64,000 bases of DNA, taken from positions 310,001 through 374,000 of the forward strand of contig JADZAN010000002.1 of NCBI GenBank assembly GCA_020852815.1, given 5' to 3'. Source of the DNA: Gemmatimonadaceae bacterium (GTDB lineage Bacteria; Gemmatimonadota; Gemmatimonadetes; Gemmatimonadales; Gemmatimonadaceae). The notes beneath the pieces are model-generated. The model saw only the letters and a program-made list of their open reading frames with translations. It was not told where the DNA came from and searched no databases. The position numbers were made by a program, and so were the translations under genes. Positions 1 to 8,473 of this stretch are shown piece by piece; positions within the stretch are counted from its first letter, which is position 1, and every line of letters starts with the position of its first letter.

Positions 1-874
1 CGGAGATGACAGGTTGCTTCGCGCTGCCGCCGATCCGCGCTTGCAGCAGTTCTGCATTAGTCCACTGGGCGTCGCTGGCGCGCCGCCTGGAAAAGAAGAC
101 TGATCCGAACTTCGCATATCCGTTGCCCGTGACGGGCGAAGTGAAAACCACAAACACCTCACCGTCCCTGGCGATTCCGCTGACCGATTCCGGCACGACG
201 ATGCGACCTGCGTACACCGTCTCGTGCGTCCATTCCCCGTTCGCGAGAGACATCAGGACGAAGGGGTGTTCCGTCGGCTGGCGCCTACCAGGAATGAGAA
301 CGTGAAGCGTGCCTTTGTCGCCCGCGAATACCAACTGCTCGCTCGTCGTCTGATCCCAACGCACTAACTTCGATGCGAACAGGAGTCGCGGCTCGCTGCT
401 CGACTGTTCTGTCACCTTCATCGTCCACAGCTGCGTGGCACCGGTGCCGCCGGTCGTATCGGAGATGGACTCGCCCGCCACTTCGCCCCAGAACAAGTGC
501 ACGACGTCGTCTCGATCGATCAGGGCGCGAACAGCGACGAAGGACATGTCGGCCCGCGGCTTCCTCACCTCTCGTGAACGCCCCGCACGGAGGTACCGCA
601 CGACCGCGATGGGTGTGACGGAATCTCCCAGGTTTCGTCCGCCGCCGAGCGCCGGAGGGAACTCCCCTGTGACGACTTGCAGCCCAGCGCTCTCAGTCAT
701 CAAGAACGGGTGAAGGCCGGCGGAGTCTTCCAGTGTTCTCCTCACCATCCGTGGCGGGGTCCATTCCGTATACGTGCAACGTTCCTGAGCTCCCAGGCCG
801 AGTGAGCCGAGCGCGCACGCGCAAACGAACAGTGTTGCGACTCGAGCCGAGAGAATGGGGATGGAACGTCGCAT
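1..874 (-). CDS. putative secreted protein, 3' end outside the window
   Basis: Reading the minus strand from the ATG at 874 gives 291 uninterrupted codons to the window edge. The N-terminus is a signal peptide: two arginines, a hydrophobic stretch, and a probable cut after the G-A-Q at residues 28-30. The mature part is rich in Trp, Gly and Val with alternating beta-strand-like segments, for example around FWGE and GEWTHETVY, as in a beta-propeller, but I recognise no family signature. AGGA lies about 6 bases upstream of the ATG. Codon use is less GC-extreme than in neighbours (GCA, TTG, TTT and TTA occur). It is divergent from the propeller gene at 1151, with a shared 276-bp promoter region. 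That it is a gene is secure; its function is unknown. Confidence 0.75.
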   Translation of the reverse strand, partial: MRRSIPILSARVATLFVCACALGSLGLGAQERCTYTEWTPPRMVRRTLEDSAGLHPFLMTESAGLQVVTGEFPPALGGGRNLGDSVTPIAVVRYLRAGRSREVRKPRADMSFVAVRALIDRDDVVHLFWGEVAGESISDTTGGTGATQLWTMKVTEQSSSEPRLLFASKLVRWDQTTSEQLVFAGDKGTLHVLIPGRRQPTEHPFVLMSLANGEWTHETVYAGRIVVPESVSGIARDGEVFVVFTSPVTGNGYAKFGSVFFSRRRASDAQWTNAELLQARIGGSAKQPVIS

Positions 875-1150
875 TTGAGTCCTGGATCGGGCGTGGGTTA
901 TTCGACGGCGTGGGTGGCGAGTCACTCGCGCTGAAGCATCTGATGATGGTGCCGAATCTGGGGAAGGGCGTCAGCTGGCTGTCACCTGGACGAGCCTCCG
1001 GAGTCCGCGGCAGTTCCCACGCCCATAATCTGTCCGCGGTGATTCTCGCCTTCCTCATCAAAGCCTTGCGGATGGTATCTTTTCGCTGCCTGCCGCTCTG
1101 TCGAAGCCCCGACGGACTTGGCTGCTCGTGAAGGCTGTCGGAGGTCATGT

Positions 1151-2314
1151 ATGCGCTCGGCTTTGCTAGCGATCCTTCTCTGTGGAACAACGGCGGTATC
1201 GGCCCAGTCGCCCCCCACCCTCACCCTCACCGCCCCCCTCGCCGAGCACCCCGAACCGCTCACGCAACCGAGCGCCATTCTCGAGTTGCGCGACGGCCGC
1301 GTCCTGGTCGCCGACACGAAGGACCGGCTCCTCTATCTCTACGACTTTGCGAAGGGCACCGCCACGCAGGTGTCGCGGCAGGGGGGCGGGCCGCTCGAGT
1401 ACCAGTTCCCGGCAGGGATCTACGCCACCGGTGATTCGATCCTCGTGGTCGACATGCTGCAGCAGCGCTTTCTCGTCCTCGACGCCTCCGGTACGCCGCT
1501 GCGCTCGCAACGCCTGTCGACCGGCGGTGACCTCGCGATGTCGATCGTCAAGCTGGGGACGGTGATCGCCGTCGACGGGAAGGGGCGCGTCTACACCGAG
1601 TCGCGCGGGATGACGATCGTGCAGGGGAAGATGCCGACCTTCAGTGATACGATTGCCCTGGTGCGCTGGCAGACCATCGGCGTGCGCGGCGACACGATCG
1701 CCACGAGGGTCGAGCACACGGATATGCCAAAGATGGGGGGCGATCCCAAGGCGGGGCTGTCGATCAAGCTCCCCATGCAGGCGTTCGTCACTCGAGACTC
1801 GTGGGCGGTCTTCCCCGACGGGCGCGTCGCCGTGGCGCGCGCCTCGGACTATCACACCGAGTGGTACGACGCGGCTGGTCGCATGACGGTCGCCGGTCGC
1901 GTCCCATTCACGCCGCTCCCGATCACCGAAGCCGACAAGACGCTCGCCCGGAAGGCCACGAAGGACGCGTACGAACAGGGGATGAAGCTCGGGACGTCGA
2001 TGGCGGCATCGAGCGGGCAGAAGATGCCGAAGATTGCGATGGAGGTCGAGGAGCCGGCGGCCTGGCCCAAGGTCAAGCCGCCGTTCGCCGCGGTTCGCGC
2101 AGCGCCCGACGGCCGGCTCTGGGTGGTGCGAGCGATCGGTGGGGCCACCGAGATCAGCGAGTACGACGTGATTGCACCCGACGGAAAGCTGGTGCGCCGC
2201 GTGCGCACGCCGAAGAACGTGACGTTGATCGGTTTCGGGAAAGGGGTGTTGTACGGCGTGCGGAAGGACGAGGACGACCTGCGCTACCTCCAGCGGTATC
2301 GCCTTCCGCAGTGA
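1151..2314 (+). CDS. secreted 6-bladed beta-propeller (NHL-like) protein
   Basis: The product is 387 residues with a clear Sec signal peptide ending in V-S-A-Q. The rest has repeated propeller-like blades, such as ILELRDGRVLVADTKDRLLYLYD and later APDGRLWVV, typical of NHL/6-bladed propeller proteins that many Gemmatimonadota and Bacteroidota encode in several copies. The start at 1151 is chosen because GGAGGT sits 5 bases upstream and the signal peptide begins there; an upstream in-frame start at 1118 would spoil the signal peptide. The role is probably extracytoplasmic binding or scaffolding; no catalytic residues are evident. The gene stands alone, with a 490-bp gap before the susC homologue. 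Confidence 0.8.
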   Translation: MRSALLAILLCGTTAVSAQSPPTLTLTAPLAEHPEPLTQPSAILELRDGRVLVADTKDRLLYLYDFAKGTATQVSRQGGGPLEYQFPAGIYATGDSILVVDMLQQRFLVLDASGTPLRSQRLSTGGDLAMSIVKLGTVIAVDGKGRVYTESRGMTIVQGKMPTFSDTIALVRWQTIGVRGDTIATRVEHTDMPKMGGDPKAGLSIKLPMQAFVTRDSWAVFPDGRVAVARASDYHTEWYDAAGRMTVAGRVPFTPLPITEADKTLARKATKDAYEQGMKLGTSMAASSGQKMPKIAMEVEEPAAWPKVKPPFAAVRAAPDGRLWVVRAIGGATEISEYDVIAPDGKLVRRVRTPKNVTLIGFGKGVLYGVRKDEDDLRYLQRYRLPQ

Positions 2315-2806
2315 GCTGAAGGGGACGGCCGGCGCTCCGAGTCCCGACGCGCCGCGACTTCGGGGCTGCGCCCCAACTCCCAGCGTGCCCGCCTCAGGCC
2401 GCGCGCGCCAGGGCGTCCCGGCGAAGCGTGTCCCCACGCGCTGGGCGCCGCGGTTATCGCCAACCTGCGGGGCCGGGCGTGCGCCTCACGGTCCTGGTCG
2501 GTGCCGCACGGCGCGCGGCCGATGCAGGGCACGAGGCGAGTGGTGACGAGCGTGTGCGCCCTACCCGAACGTGTGGGATGGGGGGTCCATGCGGGGGGTC
2601 AGCCGTGCGCTGACGAGGGCGAATCGCACGATATTGGCGGCTGGATATTGCGAGCCAACCCGGGAGCGCGTTAGGATAGCGCCGCCCATCCGCCGTTTTG
2701 TATACACAACGGTATGCCCGAGAATCCGGGGGTGGCATCCCGCGCCGACCGCGCATCCGGATTCGCTTGGACAGCCTCTCCCCCCCCACCAACCCCAGGA
2801 GGCGTC
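2315..2806. other. 490-bp gene-free stretch upstream of susC
   Basis: No convincing ORF is seen on either strand. The first part is extremely GC-rich and holds a small hairpin (GGGGC-TGC-GCCCC near 2362-2374) that could help end the upstream transcript. From about 2620 the composition becomes more AT-rich and includes the palindrome at 2693-2712, so the last 190 bases are the likely promoter and control region of the susC-susD pair. Confidence 0.5.
2693..2712. promoter_or_regulatory. near-perfect 20-bp palindrome, candidate operator for susCD
   Basis: The sequence CCGTTTTGTATACACAACGG is symmetric except for one base pair, with TGTATACA at its centre. It lies 94 bases upstream of the susC-like start codon, in the only AT-rich patch of the gap. 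Its size and symmetry fit a dimeric HTH regulator, possibly LacI- or GntR-like, but the regulator is not identifiable from this window. Confidence 0.45.
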
Positions 2807-5800
2807 ATGAGCAATTCCCTTGTTCGAGGGCTTCTCGCCGCTGCGACACTGTGGTCCGTCGCGGCACAAGGTGCTGGTGCTCAGCAGGGTGGCGTCACGC
2901 GCATCACCGGTCGGGTGACCGACAGTGAAGGCGGTGCTCCGCTCGAAGGAGCGCAGGTGCGGATCGATGGTTCCCCCATCGGGACGATGACCAGCGCCGA
3001 TGGTCGCTTCACGATGGTGCGGGTACAGCCGGGCACCTACCAGCTGCGCGTGGTTCGCATCGGCTACCTGTCCGACGTGAAGCCGCTGACGGTCACCGCC
3101 GGGCAGACGACGACGATCGACTTCGCGCTCAAGCGCGCCCCCTATCAGTTGGAAGCGGTCGTGACGACCGCGACGGGGCAGCAGCTCACGCGCGAACTGG
3201 GCAACTCGATCGCGAAGATCGATGCGTCCGAACTCGTCTCGAAGCAGCCCATCACGTCGATGCAGGATGTGCTGAACGGGCGCACCGCCGGCGTCACGAT
3301 GATTGCCTCGAGCGGGACGGTGGGAGGCGGCGCGCGCATCCGTGTTCGCGGCCTGTCGTCGGCGTCGCTCTCCAACGACCCGCTGGTGATCATCGATGGC
3401 GTACGGGTTGAGCAGGGGAGCCCTGACATCGCAGCGGGCTTCGGCGACACGTATGTAGGTGGCGGGCGCCCGAACTTTCTCAACAACCTCAATCCTGAGG
3501 AGATCGAGTCGATGGAGATCGTGAAGGGGCCCTCGGCGGCGACCCTTTACGGCACCCAGTCGGCCAACGGCGTCATCGTCATCACCACCAAGAAGGGGCG
3601 CCAGAGCGCGCCCAAGTGGCAGCTCTTTGGTGGCGGCGGCACGTCGGAGAACACCTACGACTACGGCGCCCAGTACTACAACAAGGGCGTGCGCAAGAGT
3701 GGCGGAGGTGAGATCGACTGCACGCTTGCCCGCGAGGCCTCCGGGCTCTGCACGCTCACGCAGCAGTACCGTCGGAACCTCCTGATGGACGACTCGACCA
3801 CGCCGTTCAAGACAGGCGTGCGCCAGAACTATGGCGCGCAAGTCAGCGGTGGGACGGAGTCGCTTCGCTACTTCGTGAGCGGGACGTGGGAGAACGAGAT
3901 CGGCGTCCTGCAGATGCCGACATCGGAAACGGAGCTTCTCAAGGCCGAGCGCGACGTCGAGAGCGTGCCGCGCTGGCAGCGCCTCCCCAATCAGCTCGCC
4001 AAGTCGTCACTGCGCGGCAACTTCGGTATGCCGGTGTGGGGGAACGGAGATTTGCAGCTGTCGAGCGGTTTCATCTCGTCCTCGACGCTCATCCCGCAGA
4101 CGGGCGACAATCTGTATGGCGTGATCGGGTCCGGGCTCTTCGGCACTGCCAACCCGCTCAACCCGGCGGGGTGGGGCTTCGCCTCACCTCGCCAGGCGTT
4201 CTCACGCGGCACCACGCGTGACGTGCGCCAGTTCGTTAATTCGGCCTCGGCCAACTGGAAGCCGCGCGACTGGCTGTCGACGCGCGCGATTGTCGGCCTG
4301 GACTTCATGAACTGGCAGGACGCCACAAAGATCCGCAACGGCGAAGGGTGCACCTTCTGCGGCATCGAGTGGGAGGGGCTTCGCGCGATCAACCGGTACA
4401 GTAACGAGCGCTACTCCGTGGATGCCGGCGCGACGGCCACGAAGAACGTCTGGACCGACTTCAACAGCAAGACGTCCATCGGCGTGCAGTGGAATCGCGA
4501 CGGGCGCTTTGCCACGTACAACTCCGGGAAGATCCTTCCGCCGGGCGGTGCGACCATCGACGCCGGGGCGCAGAAGTCGTCCGCCGAACAAACTACCGAG
4601 TTTGTCACCGCCGGAGCATACATCGAGCAGCAAGTCGGATGGAAGGACAAGGTCTTCGTGACCGCCGCCGTGCGCCGCGACCTGAACTCCGCGTTCGGCA
4701 AGAATTTCGGCGCCGCGACGTATCCGAAGGCAACGGTGTCGTGGGTCATACGCGATGACGGCGCGGCCAAGTGGATCAACAACTTCCGGCCACGATTCGC
4801 GTGGGGCGTCTCGGGGCAGCAGCCGAATGCCAACGCCTCGATCACCTATCTCCGTCCCATTACCGCCACGTTGCTCAACAGCGAGGCGCCGGCCGTGACC
4901 TTTGGTGCGTTAGGCAACAATGATCTCAAGCCGGAGCGGTCGCGCGAGATCGAGGGCGGGTTCGACTTCACGACGCTCCGCAACCGCATCTCGCTGCAGG
5001 TGACCTTCTACGACAAGCGCACCGAAGACGCCATCGTCCAGCGTAACCTTCCCCCGTCGCAAACCGCCGGTGCCTCGGTCTTCGACAACGTCGGCGTCGT
5101 CAGCAACAAGGGGCTCGAGGTCTCGCTCAATGCGCGCCTCCTCGACAACAACCTCATCCAGTACGACGCACAGGTCGAGGGATCGTGGAACAAGAACCGG
5201 CTGGAGTCGTTGGCTGACGGGATCGAACCGTTCGGGGGCTTCGGCTACCAGAACGCACCTGGCCGCCCGCTGTTCTCCAATTACTGGCCGAACATGACCG
5301 GCTTCAAAGACGCCAACGGTGACGGTGTCATCGTGGCGAGCGAGGTCACGACGACGGGCGTATCGGTCTACGGTGGCCCCAGCGTCCCGACGCGCACGCT
5401 GTCGCTCAACAACACGATCGGGTTGCTCAAGAACAAGCTCCGCCTCAACGGGCTGTTCGACTATCGTGGTGGCAACGTCATGCACCAGATCTCCGACGGC
5501 TTTGCCTGCGCACTGGGCCCCAACAACTGCGCCGCGACGCACGTGAAGGGGACACCGCTGCGCGAGCAGGCGCGCGCCGTGATTGCGGGAGCCGCGCTGG
5601 GCGCATACTGGGAAAAGGGTGACTTCGTGCGCCTGCGTGAGGTGTCGGCGACCTACACGGTCCCGTCGCGTTTCGCCTCACTGGCCAAGGCGCGCGAGGC
5701 GAGCATCGTCCTCTCCGGGCGCAACCTGTGGATGTGGACCAAGGAGTTCACCGGCGCTGACCCGGAGTCGCAGACGTCGGGGACCGATGCCACGCCGTAT

Positions 5801-5860
5801 TCGTTCGTGATGCTGGCGCAGCCCCGCTACCTCACGTTCCGCGTCAACCTGAGCTACTGA
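2807..5860 (+). CDS. SusC/RagA-family TonB-linked outer-membrane protein
   Basis: The product is 1017 residues, the usual SusC length. Domain order: signal peptide (1-26, ending G-A-G-A-Q), a carboxypeptidase-regulatory-like fold at about 30-110 (ITGRVTDSEGGAPLEGAQV), a TonB plug at about 115-270 (DVLNGRTAGV, VRGLSS, IEIVKGPSAATLYG-like segment), then a large beta-barrel ending in an aromatic residue (L-S-Y). It would import an oligomeric substrate across the outer membrane with the SusD-like lipoprotein encoded next. The ATG at 2807 has AGGAGG 5 bases upstream and opens the signal peptide; a longer start at 2714 lacks both. No glycosidase is adjacent, so the substrate (glycan or peptide) cannot be told. 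Confidence 0.93.
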   Translation: MSNSLVRGLLAAATLWSVAAQGAGAQQGGVTRITGRVTDSEGGAPLEGAQVRIDGSPIGTMTSADGRFTMVRVQPGTYQLRVVRIGYLSDVKPLTVTAGQTTTIDFALKRAPYQLEAVVTTATGQQLTRELGNSIAKIDASELVSKQPITSMQDVLNGRTAGVTMIASSGTVGGGARIRVRGLSSASLSNDPLVIIDGVRVEQGSPDIAAGFGDTYVGGGRPNFLNNLNPEEIESMEIVKGPSAATLYGTQSANGVIVITTKKGRQSAPKWQLFGGGGTSENTYDYGAQYYNKGVRKSGGGEIDCTLAREASGLCTLTQQYRRNLLMDDSTTPFKTGVRQNYGAQVSGGTESLRYFVSGTWENEIGVLQMPTSETELLKAERDVESVPRWQRLPNQLAKSSLRGNFGMPVWGNGDLQLSSGFISSSTLIPQTGDNLYGVIGSGLFGTANPLNPAGWGFASPRQAFSRGTTRDVRQFVNSASANWKPRDWLSTRAIVGLDFMNWQDATKIRNGEGCTFCGIEWEGLRAINRYSNERYSVDAGATATKNVWTDFNSKTSIGVQWNRDGRFATYNSGKILPPGGATIDAGAQKSSAEQTTEFVTAGAYIEQQVGWKDKVFVTAAVRRDLNSAFGKNFGAATYPKATVSWVIRDDGAAKWINNFRPRFAWGVSGQQPNANASITYLRPITATLLNSEAPAVTFGALGNNDLKPERSREIEGGFDFTTLRNRISLQVTFYDKRTEDAIVQRNLPPSQTAGASVFDNVGVVSNKGLEVSLNARLLDNNLIQYDAQVEGSWNKNRLESLADGIEPFGGFGYQNAPGRPLFSNYWPNMTGFKDANGDGVIVASEVTTTGVSVYGGPSVPTRTLSLNNTIGLLKNKLRLNGLFDYRGGNVMHQISDGFACALGPNNCAATHVKGTPLREQARAVIAGAALGAYWEKGDFVRLREVSATYTVPSRFASLAKAREASIVLSGRNLWMWTKEFTGADPESQTSGTDATPYSFVMLAQPRYLTFRVNLSY

Positions 5861-5892
5861 TGCCTTCCGTCCACACGAAACCGGAGCCTGCC

Positions 5893-7209
5893 ATGCAGAC
5901 CATGCTTCCTCGTGTGCGCCGGAGCACCGGCCACACGATCGGTCGCGGAGTCCTCGCCCTGATGCTCGTTGCGTCTGTGGGGTGCTCGACCGACAAGATC
6001 CTGAAAGTCGACCGTCCGGACATCATCGATCCGGAGGGCCTCAACAACCCGAATGGCGTCAGCGCGATGTATGCGGGCGTCATCGGCGATTTTTCCAACG
6101 CGAACGCGGCCACGTTAGGCGTCGTCTCGACCACGGGGCTCATGTCGGACGAGCTGCGTTTCGGTGCGACACCCCCAGAGATTCGCCAGATCGATCAGCG
6201 TTCCGCGCCCGAGTCCAACACGCTCGTGGCGCAGGTCTACCTCCAGCTGCACATGCTACGAGGTCAGTCCGATCGTGCAGCGACGGCGCTCAAGAACGTG
6301 AACCCGGGCGATCCGCGCATCGGCGAGATGGAAGCCATGTCGGGCTATGCGCACATCATGCTCGGAGAGATGTTCTGCTCCGGCGTTCCGCTCGGCTCGC
6401 CGGGCGTGAATGCCGATCCGCAGGCGTCGACGCAGGTCTTCACGGCGGCAGTCACCAAACTGACGGCAGCAGTCACCGACGCCAGCAGCGATGCGCGGGC
6501 GAGAAACCTGGCCTCGGTACTGCGCGGGCGCGCCCTCGTGAACCTGGGGCAGTTCGACCAGGCGGCCACCGCGGTCTCAGCGGTACCGACGAGCTTCTCG
6601 TACGCGACGCTACACAGCCTCTCGACCGACTACCAGAAGAACGGCGTCTACGACTACATGTTCAACAACGACGGCCTGCTGGTGTCGGATAGAGAGGGGA
6701 CGAATGGACTCAATTTCGGCACGGCGGGGGATCCTCGCGTTCCGATCTCGGGGACCGGCGGCCCGTCGCGATTCGATGGCCAGACGCCGCGCTACTACTA
6801 CAACAAGTACGACTCGTTCGTCTCGCCTGTCCCGATCGTCACCGGCGTCGAAGCGCGACTGATCGAGGCCGAGGCGGCGCTTCGTGCCAACAACTTCACG
6901 CTCTGGGTGCAGAAGTTGAACGATGCCCGGGCGCAGTTCGGGATGACCGCCCTCACTGATCCGGGTACGGCGACGGCGCGCGTGGACCTGATGTTCCGCG
7001 AGCGTGCCTTCAGCCTCTTCCTGACCGGCCACCGCCTGGGCGACCTTCGCCGCCTCGTACGCCAGTACGGACGCACCGCGGCGCAGACCTACCCCACCGG
7101 CGCGTACCACAAGGATGGACTCCAGCTCGGGACGGACGTGCAATTCATCATCCCGCAGACAGAGAAGAACAACCCGAAGTTCACAGGGTGCCTGGATCGC
7201 AATCCCTGA
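5893..7209 (+). CDS. RagB/SusD-family outer-membrane lipoprotein
   Basis: The N-terminus has a lipobox (L-V-A-S-V-G-C) followed by a tetratricopeptide-rich region, matching SusD/RagB surface lipoproteins that cap the SusC barrel and bind its substrate. The C-terminal part carries the typical SusD ending in which a Leu-Arg-Arg-rich helix (MFRERAFSLFLTGHRLGDLR) follows the TPRs. The start at 5893 is preferred because GGAG lies 6 bases upstream; an ATG at 5860 overlaps the susC stop (TGATG) but has no ribosome-binding site. At 438 residues it is short for SusD (often 450-600). It is co-transcribed with the receptor and closed by the hairpin at 7223. Confidence 0.88.
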   Translation: MQTMLPRVRRSTGHTIGRGVLALMLVASVGCSTDKILKVDRPDIIDPEGLNNPNGVSAMYAGVIGDFSNANAATLGVVSTTGLMSDELRFGATPPEIRQIDQRSAPESNTLVAQVYLQLHMLRGQSDRAATALKNVNPGDPRIGEMEAMSGYAHIMLGEMFCSGVPLGSPGVNADPQASTQVFTAAVTKLTAAVTDASSDARARNLASVLRGRALVNLGQFDQAATAVSAVPTSFSYATLHSLSTDYQKNGVYDYMFNNDGLLVSDREGTNGLNFGTAGDPRVPISGTGGPSRFDGQTPRYYYNKYDSFVSPVPIVTGVEARLIEAEAALRANNFTLWVQKLNDARAQFGMTALTDPGTATARVDLMFRERAFSLFLTGHRLGDLRRLVRQYGRTAAQTYPTGAYHKDGLQLGTDVQFIIPQTEKNNPKFTGCLDRNP

Positions 7210-7222
7210 ACGGGATGCGATT

Positions 7223-7265
7223 CGACGAGAGGGGCGGGGCCTTCGGGTTCCGCCCCGTCTCGTCG
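7223..7265 (+). terminator. GC-rich hairpin after the susC-susD pair
   Basis: CGACGAGA-GGGGCGG pairs with CCGCCCC-G-TCTCGTCG (one bulge) around a loop containing TTCG, starting 14 bases after the susD stop. There is no T-run, so it is either a Rho-assisted or an intrinsic-like terminator; such T-poor hairpins recur in this window. Confidence 0.6.
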
Positions 7266-7483
7266 TAACGGGCACATCCCTTGCCACATTCGCCCATCTT
7301 CGCGCGTTCAGCATTCGAGACGTATCCGAGTGGTTCAGGCGGGGGGGACGCGCCGGCGCCTGGCGGTGTATCGCCCGTGTCACGTGATGAGCCGCCCGGG
7401 TAGATTGACCTCCGACGTACGCACCACTCCGATTGGCGTCTCCCCCCCCGCAGGGCTCCTTGCACCTCCATCCGACGCGTTCC

Positions 7484-8473
7484 GTGGCTTCTTTCGGCGT
7501 TCCCGACTCCGCTGTCGTTTCGCTTGACGACCTTCGCGCCGCGGCAGGCATTCTGCGCGGAGTGGCGGTTCGCACCCCGCTGTTGCCGTTTGACGCGCTG
7601 AGCGAGCGCACCGGCGCCTCGGTCTGGATCAAGCCGGAAATGCTGCAGCGAGGGGGGGCCTTCAAGTTCCGGGGCGCGTACAGCTACCTCGCTCGGCTGT
7701 CGCCGGAGGCGAGGGCGCGGGGAGTAGTTGCACCGTCTTCGGGGAATCACGCCCAGGCGGTGGCGTATGCGGCGCGCCTCTTCGGTGTCCCGGCCACGGT
7801 GGTGATGCCGACGACGGTCACGCAGGCAAAGCGTGGCGGCGCCGAGCGATTGGGGGCGCGCATCGAACTCGCGGGGACGACGACACGCGACCGCATGGAT
7901 CGCGCGCTCGAACTTGTCGCCGACGAGGGGATGACGCTGGTGCCACCCTACGACGACGCGAACATCATCGCCGGGCAGGGGACGGCGGGGCTCGAGATCG
8001 CCGAAGATCTTCCGCACGTGACGACGGTCCTCGTCCCCGTGGGAGGGGGCGGGTTGAGCGCTGGCGTAGCGGCGGCGATCAAGTACCTGGTGCCGACGGC
8101 GCGAGTGATCGGCGTGGAGCCGTCGGGGGCGCCAAAGCTCACGCGGGCGCGCGAGGCCGGCGAGCCGGTGGTCCTTCCGCAGACGGGGAGCATCGCCGAC
8201 GGGCTGCTGGCGGTGCGCATCGGGACGACGACGTTCGCGCACCACCGCCGGTTCATCGATGACGTGGTGACGGTGGACGACGGCGCGATGTTGGTCGCGA
8301 TGCGCCTGCTCCTCGACCGGGCCAAGCTGGTGGCGGAGCCGAGCGGGGCGATCACGGTGGCGGCGCTGGCGGCCGGGCGCGTGAAGCTTGCAGCTGGCGA
8401 GCGCGTCGTGTGCGTGCTGAGCGGGGGGAACATCGAGTGGGACGGACTGCTGGAGCTGCTGGGGAATGGCTAG
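7484..8473 (+). CDS. threonine/serine dehydratase (threonine ammonia-lyase)
   Basis: This is a fold-type II PLP enzyme that would deaminate threonine to 2-oxobutanoate and ammonia (or serine to pyruvate). Visible landmarks are the Schiff-base lysine in AFKFRGAY, the SSGNHAQ substrate loop, the glycine-rich phosphate-binding GGGGLSAG and the C-terminal SGGN motif. There is no C-terminal ACT domain, so it resembles the short catabolic type rather than feedback-regulated IlvA. Start choice is uncertain: GTG at 7484 matches the family N-terminus (VSLDDLRAAA follows soon after), while TTG at 7433 would add 17 residues; neither has a clear ribosome-binding site. The last 8 bases overlap the diguanylate cyclase gene. 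Confidence 0.85.
   Translation: MASFGVPDSAVVSLDDLRAAAGILRGVAVRTPLLPFDALSERTGASVWIKPEMLQRGGAFKFRGAYSYLARLSPEARARGVVAPSSGNHAQAVAYAARLFGVPATVVMPTTVTQAKRGGAERLGARIELAGTTTRDRMDRALELVADEGMTLVPPYDDANIIAGQGTAGLEIAEDLPHVTTVLVPVGGGGLSAGVAAAIKYLVPTARVIGVEPSGAPKLTRAREAGEPVVLPQTGSIADGLLAVRIGTTTFAHHRRFIDDVVTVDDGAMLVAMRLLLDRAKLVAEPSGAITVAALAAGRVKLAAGERVVCVLSGGNIEWDGLLELLGNG

Noticed and set aside
693-1190. 165-residue minus-strand frame
   Set aside because: It overlaps the better-supported signal-peptide frame starting at 874 in another phase and covers the divergent promoter region.
7318-7400. tRNA-Ser-like stretch containing CCGAGTGGTTCAGGCGGGG
   Set aside because: It resembles a D-arm only; there is no anticodon stem in the right place, no GGTTCGAATCC-like T-arm and no matching acceptor stem.
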